This document shows, piece after piece, positions 24,401 through 34,728 of a stretch of DNA of 64,000 nucleotides (position 1 is the stretch's first letter; each line of letters begins with the position of its first letter). Below the pieces are notes generated by a model. It was not told where the DNA came from, searched no databases, and was given only the letters and a program-made list of their open reading frames with translations. Origin of the DNA: Naematelia aurantialba (Eukaryota > Basidiomycota > Tremellomycetes > Tremellales > Naemateliaceae); NCBI GenBank assembly GCA_021527695.1, contig JAKFAO010000011.1, positions 620,001 to 684,000 on the forward strand. Reading direction: 5' to 3'. Position numbers and translations under genes: made by a program.

Positions 24401-27400
24401 AGTATCGCCAGTTACGCGGTTCGACTATCAAGATCCAGGCTTGGTGGAGGGGCATCTTGGCCAGGCGGTATGCCGAGGACCTGCGAAGGGAGACGGCGGC
24501 GATACGGATCCAGCGCGTCGCGAGGGGATGGCTGGCGCGGAGGAAGTATACGCAGATGAGAGATGCGGTGATCAAGATACAGTCGGGTGAGTAGGCTATC
24601 ACAATTTTCACAACCATCATAATTTACACAACCACCGCAACTGGCACGACTGTCACACTGTCCCAGCTGTCCCAACTAGCGCAACTGTCAAATCCCTCAC
24701 AGATGAACTCGCGCTGATACTTCACTAGTCATTCGTGGACATCAAGCGAGAAAGAGAGCGTTGGAAGAGCGGACCTTGTCTGCGGTTCTCAAATTGCAAT
24801 CTCTGTTCCGTGGACTGTGAGTACCACTTGGACTTCGGGACTGATCGTCAGTGCCGCTCGGCGGAGATCGAAAGCACAGATCCAACAAGTCGTCATCCTC
24901 CAGTCATATTGGCGGCGTAAACTTGCAATTCGCGAACTTCGCGGACTACGAGGCCGAGGCCGAAATCCGCTTCCAAATTCAAAGAGATCTCCTACCAGCT
25001 GGAGAACAAGGTTGTCGAGCTCACGCAGACGTTGCAGAAGCGGATAGCCGAGAACAAGGATCTTGGCAATCGGGTCTCAGTGCTTGAGCAGCAGCTTGCC
25101 TCGTGGCAATCCAGGCACGAGGATGTGCAGGCGCGATCCCGTCAGCTCGAGGCAGAGTTGGCCAAGCCAACGGTTCCGGTCACTCGGCTGGAGGAAGCGA
25201 TGGCAGCGAAAGCCGAAACGGATCACAAGCTGTCCGAGGCAGCTAAGCGGGTCGCCGACCAAGAAAAGGAAATTGCCCGACTGACGCAAGATCTGCAGCG
25301 GTATGCAGAGGAGATGGAGGAGAAGACGTATGCCCACGACTCGGCGGCTTCGAAGGCCGTCGAGGCGGAATCGACGATTTCGAACCTTCGAGGTCAAGTG
25401 GCTACCTTGCAGGAACAGATCAGCCGGTCAAACGCCCTGGCCGCGCTCACAAAGGGCCAGGCTGTCCGAGAGCCGACGTCGCCAACCCATGCAAATGGTT
25501 TCAAGACTTACGAGAATGGCGGCATGGATCGCACACCAGCACCGTCTCGACGGCGTATGCGGCGAGCGTCTGCTGGAGGCGCAGGCCAACATGCCCGAAA
25601 TCTCTCAAACGAGGATATCATGGCGATCAAAAAGGCGCAAACGGGCAATCCACGTGCCGTGTCAGTCATGTTCCCTCAAAATGGGCCGTTGCGACCAAGA
25701 GATTCTAACGGTCTCCCGACGCTGCTGGATCACGGATCAGACGAGATCGTACGCCTGCTCGAGGATGAACAAGGTCTGGACGAGGATGTGCTGCAGAGCC
25801 TGATTCATAACCTCAAAATCCCGGCTGCGAGCTTGCATAACCCGCCATTGGCCAAGGAGGTCATCTTCCCGGCGCATCTGATCAGTTTGGTGTCGAATGA
25901 GATGTGGAAGTTGGGCATGATCCCGGAGAGCGAGAGATTCTTGGCGAATGTCATGCAGGCAATTCAGAATTATGTCATGGTGAGTCTGCGAGTTTGCGTG
26001 TATTGCAGGCGATGTCTGCTTGGCATTGCAACCGGACGTCTGCTGATCTTGGCCTCCCTCCCCCGGGAGTCTGGCAATGCCTACTTGTTTTTTCCACCGA
26101 TGGCTGCTAACGGGGCTTCAGTCTTTCAAGGGAGAAGACGTCATCACGCCGGGTATTTTCTGGTTATCCAACGTGCAGGAGATCTTGTCGTTCATCTGCG
26201 TTGCCGACAGCGATGCCCAACAAGGCGTGTACCCAGGTCTCGATGACGGAGTCCGACCTGGCGGTCGTGAGCTAGATATTGAATCGTACGAACGGCTCGT
26301 CAGCATCGTCAAACACGATCTCGATTCGCTAGAATACAACATCTACCATACCTGGATGATCGAGGTCAAGAAGAAGTTGACTAAAATGGTCATTCCTGCG
26401 CTGGTCGAGTCGCAGTCCCTGCCCGGGTTCATCACGTCCGAGGGTGGGGGCAGGATGTTCCAACGAATGCTGGGAGGTATGTCGACTGCCAATACGCCAA
26501 CAGCGAGTATGGACGATATTCTCAATCTCCTCAACAAGGTCTGGAAGTGTCTCAAGAGCTATTACATGGAAGAGAGCGTCATGCAGCAGGTTGTCACGGA
26601 GCTGTTGAAGTTGATTGGGCAAATTGCGTTCAACGACCTCATCATGCGGAGGAATTTCTGCTCGTGGAAGCGAGGTGAGTGTAGTTTCTCTCGGGTCACA
26701 AGTCTGCCTGCCGAAGCTTACGCCAATACAGCAATGCAAATCCAGTACAACATTACTAGAATCGAGGGTGAGTTTGTTATGCTTCTCCCTGGTGCCTGAA
26801 GCTCACGATTCGCAGAGTGGTGCAAGTCTCACGACATGCCCGAAGGATTACTGCAGCTTGAACATCTGATGCAAGCGACCAAGCTCCTCCAGCTGAAGAA
26901 GGTGAGTCAGCATCCCTACACAACATACAGCCTGTCCCCTCCATACAGCATTCGGCATACCGCCGGTGCCGTGTTCGGGCGATTTCCGCCATACGTCATA
27001 GGCTGACGCAACCAGGCAACGATGGGAGACATTGAGATCCTATTCGACGTGTGCTGGATCCTCTCACCATCACAGATCCAAAAACTCATCAGTCAATACC
27101 ATAATGCCGACTACGAGGCGCCTATATCAGCGGATATCTTGAAAGCCGTTGCGACGCGGGTCAAGCCAGACGATAAGAGTGATCATCTGCTGTTGACGCC
27201 AGAGACGGACGAGGTGGGACCGTATCATTTGCCGCCGCCGAGAGATATCTCGGGGTTAGAGACTTGTGAGTTGTTGCTTGTCTTCTATCTCGACCGCCGT
27301 CGGTGTTGGCGTCGGCGTCGGCTCGACGTCGTGGGCGGTGTGATCGAGTCTGAAAGAGGGACAAGGGCATTTGCTGATGAGACAGACGTGCCGGCGTGGT

Positions 27401-27444
27401 TGAACGTGCCGCTTGTGAGGAGATTAGCTACCTATGTTGCCTGA
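21471..27444 (+). CDS. MYO2: Class V myosin heavy chain
   Basis: Actin motor that carries secretory vesicles and organelles to growth sites. The ATG at 21471 starts [16 protein letters not shown] (SH3-like N-domain). Motor landmarks: the P-loop GESGAGKT is rebuilt across an intron at about 22231-22284, switch I is [16 protein letters not shown] near 22460-22510, and the relay region [20 protein letters not shown] spans an intron near 23250-23340. The actin-binding segment near 23900-24000 includes [16 protein letters not shown] residues (seen as [12 protein letters not shown]). IQ motifs follow ([15 protein letters not shown] near 24425, [16 protein letters not shown] near 24500 and others to 24930). 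A coiled coil covers 24990-25430. The C-terminal dilute/cargo domain (about 25740-27440) includes [20 protein letters not shown] and [14 protein letters not shown], ending RRLATYVA. About 15 introns. Confidence 0.96.
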
Positions 27445-27908
27445 GGATATGTGCGTGATAGAGGGGCTTGTCGTAGATGTTGTTGGGAGGTAGACGCCGA
27501 GGCAGCCTCTGCGAACACTGTACGGGGGATGATTGTGCGGGCCTCGGTGCCTTGTAAGTAGGATGGGAAGGGGGAGGGAGAACGGGGGGACAGAGAGGGG
27601 GGGAGGGAGGGGGGAGAGCATTTTGTGTGGATTTTCAGACACTCATTTCATGGACTGCACGAGCGCATTGGGTCGGGATCAGGTCGATTTCCTGTAGAGT
27701 TATAGCTTGTCATATGCATAACGGATCTTACGTCTTGCGACTGACCGGCCGCGATGACCGTGGTATGTCTGATCTGATCTGATCGGATATGTCTGGAGAG
27801 GTAGTGGAGAGGTATGGCATCCATCAGGTATCAAGCGTCTCATGGATGGGGTATATCGGCGATGCGGATGCGGACGCGGATACGGATGGCTGGTATGGGA
27901 TAATGTCG
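27445..27908. other. Convergent spacer with a G-rich tract (about 27566-27620)
   Basis: 464 bp between the stops of MYO2 and SEC72. The + strand from about 27566 to 27620 has at least six runs of three or more G separated by A or GA, including runs of five to seven G. A quadruplex-forming tract is plausible. Nothing coding was seen. Confidence 0.6.
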
Positions 27909-29364
27909 CTACTCGGCTGCGAGCTTTTCGTCAATCTCCTTCAAGAACGCATTGAGTTCCTAAACGCGGTCAGTGGGCGTTCGTGTATCCAGCAACGGCC
28001 AACGGCGACTTGCCTTGTCGTCCGGCTCGAACTGCAAGCCATCAACCAACGCGTCCCGAGCCTCTTCCAACCGCCCCAGACCGACGAGGGCGCGCGATCT
28101 CCTGCATCATGGCGTGAGTGAGAGTAACGTCAGAATTGTGGGAGCGCGCCGGATGGGCTTGAACTGGGCTTTTGCGCTCGCAGGGGGGGGGTGAAGAGAC
28201 GCAATCAGTTGAAAGCCAGAGGGGATGCGCGAGGTGGTGATGCTGTGTAGCTAACACGATGGGAGGTGGGAGGCGAGACGCGACTTACCGGAAATGACCC
28301 TTGGTCCAGGGGCGCTTGAGAGCGACGACGGCTTCTGCATCTGCGAGTGCATTCGCCCTGCATAGGGTCAGCTTCAGCTCGCCGTGCAGTCACTGGACGA
28401 GGCGAGTGGATCCCGCTTCACCCAGAGGAACATGGTGATCGTGCAGACAATGTAGCCGTGCGGCTCGACGCGTGCAGGCAGCGCAGGCAAAGCAGGCGAT
28501 GGCAGGCAGTGCAGACGATGCAGGCTCAGAAGGCAAGAGACGCACCACGCGCCAGCAAAGGCGAACGCTGCTGATCGGTTACACAATGCGATAGCCGTCT
28601 CGTCCCGCGATACAGCTGCGAGTTCCCATGGTGGTCGGGACAATGCCATATCTGCCGAGCGGGAGTAATGTTGTACTGCTAGTGGGAAGTTTTGGGCTTT
28701 GAACGCCGTCTACATCAGTCTTGTCAGCGCCGGACCTGTCGCCACCTCTGGCATCGTAGCACCATATGGATTTGGTATCATAGCACCATATGAATTTGGT
28801 ATCATAGCACCACACGAATCTCAATCCGATGGCACATCCTTGTTACGACGTTATGCACCATGGACTCGGGGGTCACATAAAGTAGGGGACGAAAACGCCT
28901 GCTGCGGCATGGCATGGAGGACAGGCGACCCGTTCCAGAGACGAACCACTCACGTTTCCGTGCTCCTTGGCAGCCTTGATAGCCTCTGCACGCTGTGGCG
29001 GAGCCTGTACCTGCGGCGGCGGGGGAATCGCCTCGCTCGGCGCCGAGCGCAAGAACTGGTGCATGTAATTGAGGGGCGTGAAGTCGACCCCGCAGGCCTC
29101 GCATGTAGACTGCTTGTGGGGCGGACAGACGACCAGCGTGTTGTTCTGCGGCGGCTGGGCGTTGGGGACAGGCTGGGTTTGGAGCGTAAAAGGGATGTCT
29201 TTGGTCGGAAGCGAGTCGAGGAGCGCCTGCAGGGCAGGGTTGACGGGGATCTGCATCGGTCCGGGACCGCCGGGCCCGCCAGGCGGAAGACCCATGCCGG
29301 GGGGGAGGTGTATGCCTCCTGGAGGCTGGACTAGGCCATTTGGCCTGACTGGGACCTGCGCCAT
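27909..29364 (-). CDS. SEC72: Sec72-like TPR subunit of the ER post-translational translocon
   Basis: Fungal partner of Sec62/Sec63 that helps dock chaperones and substrates at the Sec61 channel on the cytosolic side of the ER. The start at 29364 gives MAQVPVRPNGLVQPPGG, then a Gly/Pro/Met-rich segment. A Cys-containing stretch near 29060-29105 (CPPHKQSTCEACGVDF) resembles the conserved CxxC of basidiomycete Sec72. TPR helices follow: AFKAQNFPLAVQHYSRSADM near 28650-28710, CNRSAAFAFAGAW near 28560-28600, and VGLGRLEEARDALVDGLQFE near 28020-28080. The last exon is ELNAFLKEIDEKLAAE, stop 27909-27911. The first intron (28710-28953) is 244 nt and contains tandem repeats. Confidence 0.88.
28738..28812. 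repeat. Three-copy tandem repeat (about 26 bp) inside the SEC72 first intron
   Basis: The words TCGTAGCACCATATGGATTT, TCATAGCACCATATGAATTT and TCATAGCACCACACGAATCT follow each other at a period of about 26 bp, joined by GGTA. The intron limits are fixed by the frame (EHGN to AFKAQ), so the array is intronic. Confidence 0.85.
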
Positions 29365-29708
29365 GACTGTGTTTGTAGAGCTGGTGGAATGCAGGCCACA
29401 CTCATTCTTCGTTGCTGGGATCCACAAGCTGCCAACGTGATGCTGAAACACAAGACAACCGTGAGAGAACGAGTGGCAAGTCCGGGACCGTGGGGTCTCC
29501 TTCTGTCTTCCCTCCTTCTGACCAGCTACTTTCATTCCTCGTCCCGACATATTATACTTCAAGAGCGCAGACACAGGCAGGGCGCGCCATCGTAAGGCGG
29601 CGCTCGATAGGGAAGTCCTAGCAGACATGGGGGACGTCATGTACTCGCGGGAACTCACCTGGACTCCTATAGGGTAGCCTCGTTCCGCCACGCCGCACAT
29701 GCCAAGCT
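29365..29708. promoter_or_regulatory. Divergent promoter between SEC72 and the IKS-like kinase
   Basis: About 340 bp between the SEC72 start and the first base I can assign to the kinase frame. It must hold both promoters and probably the kinase's first exon, which I could not place. Confidence 0.4.
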
Positions 29709-32072
29709 GATGCAACACCATCTAGCCAAACCTCCAACCAGCTGATCCTGTATCACCCAGACTCGCACGCGCTCTCCGTACAGCCCCACCCGCCTCCAAT
29801 CGTTGAGCCAGGACCATCTCGTCAGCGACTGCTGCTTCCATACCGCGCCGAAACGCCTATCGAGACTATCTCCCGCCCTACATGCCCGTACTGTTCACAG
29901 CCTCTCCTATCGGTGCCTATTCGCCCAGAATTTTCTCCCGGTCCCTCACCACCCGCGGCGGGATACTTTGAGATTCTCGAGAGAGCACACGAGGGGTCAA
30001 GGCCACCATCACCAGGCCGTTCGCCTACCCCATTCGACGACGAGCCTGATCCAGACGACCTGCCCGCGAAAGGGTACTATGAGCGTTTCTTCAGAGAAGA
30101 CGGTCGGCTTGGCATGGGCGCGGAGGGGAGCGTCTACCTTGCCACACACATCATTGGCGGTAATGTCCTAGGTGAGCTGTTCCGCCTTCCGTTGTCAGAC
30201 TGAACTCTGACCATGTTAGGGCAATATGCTGTTAAGAAGATCGCAGTAGGTACGAGCAAGTCGTACCTCGTCAAGATGCTGCGCGAAGTTCGGCTGCTGG
30301 AAACATTGCGGCACCCAAATATCATCCCATACCATCATAGCTGGATCGACACGACCCGCTTCTCAAGGTCAGCCCCCTCTTCTTCTATCCGCCTCCACGT
30401 CGGCGCGGCTTCCCAGCGAGGATCATGCGCTGACTGAGAGACAGCTTCGGACCACCAATCACCGCACTCCACGTCCTCATGATGTATGCGACAGCAGGGA
30501 ATCTTGATAGCTTCCTACTCTCCCGCGCGCATTCGACACAGCCCGCTCGACCAGATCTTTCAGCAGGTGACGTTGCGGACAACGAATCACTGGGTCAGCT
30601 GCCAAAGGCAGAGCGGATCAAGGCGTTCAAGAAGCGGCGTCAATCTGCCGGGCACAGACAGAAAGAGGAGACCAGGGGGGTCCTGTTGTTGCGACTCGAC
30701 GAGATTGCCAAGCTCTTTGGAGATGTGGTCGAGGGGCTCGCATTCTTGGTATGCTTCCTTCCCCGTTTGATCACTGACCCGTGCAGCATTCCAACTCGAT
30801 CCTCCACCTGGATCTCAAATGCTCAAATGTGCTCCTGCACTGGGAGGAGGGACAACTCATGTGTGTTTGCAGACACTGCCTAATACTCGTTGCTGATCCT
30901 CTCAGCCCGAAAGCAATGATTTCGGACTTTGGCACCTCGCAAGAGATGCTACGGGGCCGAAGAGACCGCACGGGTCATACTGGTACAATGGAGTACATGG
31001 TATGTTCTCTTCTTGGCGTATGGTGGCACGCATTGACGTCTTGCGCAAGGCCCCAGAAACGGTTATTGTCGATGCGCATGGAAAATACCGTCCCTCGGAC
31101 ACTCACGCGGATATGTGGTCTCTGGGTGAGTTCTGAATCGATCCTCTGTGCTCATATAATAGGTCTCATCCTGCATAAACTTCTTTTCCTCAGCTTGCCA
31201 TATACCGAGACTGAGGACTACACCGCGCTTCACGCACAGATCGTCTCTTACCGCGGGTACGATCTTCGGGCCGACTGAGATTTCGCTGATATACACGGAC
31301 GGACAGATTTGTGCCTGACCCGGAGCTCATCCAGTCTTGTGAACGCCGGCATATCCCACGAGACCTGCTGCTACTCCTGGGACGGCTGGTGCACATCGAT
31401 CCAGAGCGGCGGCCCTCGGCAGACCAAGTGAAGCGCGCATTGAGTCGTGTGGTCAGTCGTCCTGTGACGTGACCTTGAGTGTCTGGCTGACAAGGTGCTC
31501 AGCGCATGGAGCCGGCCCGTGAGGGGCTTGGCGGGTAGGTCACGAGGTTCACGAGGACCGTTTGAGAGCCTACGAAGGACACCCTCCATCCCCCGCTCGG
31601 AAACAGTCAGCTCAGTCAGATCGCAATGTGAGGAACAGGGACTGATGCTTTCACAGACGTCGCGATGGGACCATTCGCCTGTCCAGGCGGTCCTCGCTCT
31701 CCCGTCGCCGGAAGACGAGCGTGTCGAACCGGCGTTTGAAGCTGTTGCCACTGCAGTTCTCTCACCTCCGTCCAGGCAGTACCTGAAGACAGCGTTGTTT
31801 GTGTCCAAGGCAAGTCCCTTCCGCTGCATCCCGAACGGGCAAGAAAGCTGATGCGGTCTGCACAGATTCTCGCGCTCCAGAACAGCTTGACAGGTATCCA
31901 GCTCGGTCCGCTGGGGGCAACTGGGCTCGTAGGTCTCGCGGTGGGCAGTTTGTACCTCGATGGATGGGCTAGCGAGGCCGTCAGTACAGGCGTTATTCTG
32001 GGGGCGGTACTGGCGGGACGGGGTGCGCGGACGGAACTGGCTGCGCTGGCTAATCCAATTGAGCTTGGTTAG
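29709..32072 (+). CDS. IKS1: IKS-type serine/threonine protein kinase with C-terminal hydrophobic segment (5' end not resolved)
   Basis: The open frame from about 29709 reads LILYHPDSHALSVQ, then a CxxC motif (RPTCPYCSQPL near 29871-29905); this N-terminal layout is known from fungal Iks1 kinases. Kinase landmarks: glycine loop GMGAEGSVYLA near 30112-30145, YAVKKI near 30225, catalytic loop HLDLKCSNVLL near 30803-30835 and DFGTS near 30925. The GTMEYM/APE region near 30985-31050 is split by an intron. HLD replaces HRD, so this is a non-RD kinase. After the domain come a Ser/Arg-rich linker and two hydrophobic stretches (GPLGATGLVGLAVGSLYL and VSTGVILGAVLAG, 31910-32020), a possible membrane hairpin. 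Stop 32070-32072. No in-frame ATG exists between 29673 and 29913, so a short upstream exon is needed. Confidence 0.78.
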
Positions 32073-32440
32073 TGGTAAGAAGGGGATGAGACTGCTCAGC
32101 TATACAAGGAGGTGGCATTCATCAGTAATGTTTCGATGAGAGAACGGGAGAAGTTCCCTCGAGCATGTGTGCTGCTGCTGGGGGGCTGTCGGGGATGTTG
32201 TTCATGGACACAGGCATCGTTTCGTGGTTATCGGCTCATGTCTCGTGCTTGCTTGTACAGTAACAGTACACGATGAATCACCAATCCCTGTGTCCACTGG
32301 CGCTGAGCTTGGTCCTCCTCGCGTAGTCCTATTTCGTTTTCCTACTCAATCCAATCCAATCATATGCTCTGTCCTTGGCTTCGGTTGCGTCATGCAGACT
32401 GCACACTGGAGGTCGTGGAGACTGTTCGATTGGCAGGGGG

Positions 32441-32516
32441 GACGGTAGACAGTAGACCACAGAGGACAGACGGTAGACGGTAGATGGTAGACAGGAGACG
32501 GTAGATGGTAGATGGT
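32441..32516. repeat. GGTAGACGGTAGA-type tandem repeat
   Basis: The words GACGGTAGAC, AGTAGACC, GACGGTAGACGGTAGATGG and TAGACAGGAGACGGTAGATGG recur imperfectly over about 75 bp at periods of 7, 14 and 28 bp. Confidence 0.8.
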
Positions 32517-32560
32517 TCGTGTCGATGCGAGTGAGGTGCTGCTTAGCTGCTCATCCTTTC

Positions 32561-32600
32561 GAGCATGAGCACGAGCACGAGCACGAGTACAAGCATGATC
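32561..32600. repeat. GAGCAC hexamer tandem repeat
   Basis: Five to six imperfect copies of the hexamer GAGCAC/GAGCAT/GAGTAC in a row. Confidence 0.8.
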
Positions 32601-32949
32601 AATACGTTGCGTCCGTGGGAGTGAGCGGGACCTCGACAAGTGGAGGAGCATCAGCGCCGACGGCGATGGCTGATCGCAATGGCCGAGGCAACTTGCCAAT
32701 AGCCATTAATAATGGCTGCTGGCAGGGCTGAGGGCATCTGGTGCATATCGTACAGCATCTCCACCACCTCGTATCCACCCGACACCGCCATTCCCTACAC
32801 ATCACCAATCCAGCCCACACGGGACACCACGACCACGGGACACGACCACTGTTCGGCGGACGAGCATCGCAGAGACGCAGAGACGCAGAGGCGAGAGTCG
32901 ACGTGATGGAAGGAGAGGGGAGAGCAGCGCCGGACGACAACACGCGGGT

Positions 32950-34388
32950 TTAGAGGCCGAGCTTTGTGCGGCGCCAGTGTCGCCTCTTGGCGTTGTACTG
33001 TGGGTTGTCAGCGTCTGCCAGCGGAGTGCGGTCTTGGAGGGTGAGGAAGGACGGTGAGCCGTTGGATGTGAGGAACGACGGTGGGTGCGGTGCAGGCGTC
33101 CATGGTCACAGACCGGGCGGACTGTAACGATGTGTAGATGACATTGGGTTGGGTGTGAGGGATGATAAAGGTGCAACGCGGGCGAGGGCGAAGAGTCATG
33201 GAGGATCTGCGAGACAGCGGCGTCCGTCACGCGAAATGAAGATGAATCCGGGAGACAGCGTAGCAGCGCGCGACGGGGAACCGCAATCCCAGACAAGCAG
33301 CGCGCTGCCGACTATGCCGTCTCCACCTCCGTAGCGTCACAGTCCAGCGTCACGGTCCAAGGGTAACTCGTGAAAACGCTCGCCGCGACATGCGCCACTC
33401 CGCCCGCGGTCTGCAACCCCAACGGGATAGACGGTGTCTGAGCGGAAAGGACTAGCACCGCCTGTAACAGGGAAGAAGGAATCAAAGCGAGAGAAACGGG
33501 AGGTATTGACGACTAACCTGGATTTTGGCTGAAGAGATATCAGCACGGGTTCAATGTAGGCGTGCATGGACGATGAAGATGAACCCCCTGGCCGTAGAGG
33601 GACGTGAAGGAGGAATTGACAGAGGGGCTTCAAGACCAAGATGTGAATCAGGTGGGACGTGACGCAGAGGGAGAAGCAGGCTGCGAGGCCGTATGCGAGG
33701 TGAAGTGAGAGCGACGAGGCAAAGACACCAAGACAACATGCAAGGCAAGACAACTCACTGTCAGTCTTGAGACGGAACCACTGCGGGATCGGCCGGTTCT
33801 GGCGGGCCTTCTTGGCGAGCTTCTGCTTGATTCGGAAGGTCTTTTGCGAGGGCTAGCGGGGTCAGCGGCGCACAGATACGGGTCGCAAGCTCGCAGCGTA
33901 GGCTCTGTCCGGGTCCCGCGGAGAAGGGGAGGGGGCACGATTCGGTGTCAGGAGGGGCGAATGAACCACCGCCGTCCGGACTTTGCGACTGGCACCGGCA
34001 CCGCACTCGGCATCGGCCCCCAACTCCTGATCGTCCCCACTCCAGCCGGCCTCACCGGCTTGTGATCCTCTAATTGGTTGTAGTCGAGCAGAGTAGAGCA
34101 TGGCAGTGCACTGCACCACGTCCCAGTGGAGAAAGCACCAATGCCCATCTCTGCTCCTGATAGCCATCTCTGCTCCTGACAGCGATCTCCGCGCGTTGAA
34201 ATCCTTTCCATCCACCAACGACATCGCCAACACTCCACACCAACGACCTGACCACCGACGACCCCATCGCCAACGATACGAGCTTGTCCGTTCACACCCC
34301 ACCATCCACGATGTACGTCCACGATGTACCAGTCCCACCGCCCACTCCCGCCTCCCCAGCACCACCCAGACGGACAGTCACTCACCAT
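32950..34388 (-). CDS. RPL39: 60S ribosomal protein eL39, four exons including an 11-nt micro-exon
   Basis: Small basic 60S protein lining the exit tunnel. I read it from four exons on the minus strand: ATG alone (34386-34388), 33759-33852 ([20 protein letters not shown] onwards, to KTD plus one base), an 11-nt exon 33518-33528 (TKIQ with the carried base) and 32950-32997 ([15 protein letters not shown], stop). Lengths sum to 3+94+11+48 = 156 nt, exactly 51 codons plus stop, the family's size. Introns are about 533, 230 and 520 nt with GTGAGT, GTGAGT and GTTAGT donors. A second possible ATG exon with the same GTGAGT context lies near 34609-34618, but has upstream ATGs; 34386 is preferred. The ORF is far too split for ORF-length gene finders. 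Confidence 0.93.
33518..33528 (-). other. RPL39: 11-nt micro-exon of RPL39
   Basis: The minus strand reads CTTCAG, then CCAAAATCCAG, then GTTAGT. Joined to the A carried from GAC-A, it gives T-K-I-Q, bridging KTD and YNAKRRHW exactly as in eL39 proteins. Without it, four conserved residues and the frame are lost. Confidence 0.9.
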
Positions 34389-34728
34389 GGCGAATCGATG
34401 TTTTGAAGGCTGAACAACACAAGAGTGTGAGCGAAATCGTCGAAACGCAGCCAGCGCAGCGACAGCGGAAGCAAAATCCTCCAGAGACGAAATTTCGCCG
34501 GAACAGCGTATCGCCGAAAGTTCCGAGTGTGGCACTGTGCACGTCACAGCTTAGCCCGATCGCCAGCATGCACCAACAGGATGAGAACACCGGAGAGTCA
34601 CCACTCACCATGCCATGCCACCGACCATCACGCATACAGCGATGAATGCATGCAGTAATAGCTACCAACAACTATAACTACCAACAACTGTCCCTGCCAT
34701 CTATTTTACAAACACCATAAAGCACGAC
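34389..34728. other. Spacer between RPL39 start and the 3' end of the Zn2Cys6 gene
   Basis: 340-bp tandem interval. It holds the presumed RPL39 promoter and leader, and the alternative ATG|GTGAGT near 34609-34618. No other gene was seen. Confidence 0.45.

Larger units (their letters stand above)
32073..32949. other. Spacer of 877 bp between the kinase gene and eL39, with two short repeats
   Basis: Two stops face each other here. The spacer carries a GGTAGA-rich array at about 32441-32516 and a GAGCAC array at about 32561-32600. No coding potential was recognised. Confidence 0.6.

Noticed and set aside
34609..34618. Alternative ATG|GTGAGT first exon for RPL39
   Set aside because: Its upstream sequence has several ATGs, while the copy at 34386-34388 has a clean leader and a shorter intron. 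It cannot be fully excluded without cDNA.
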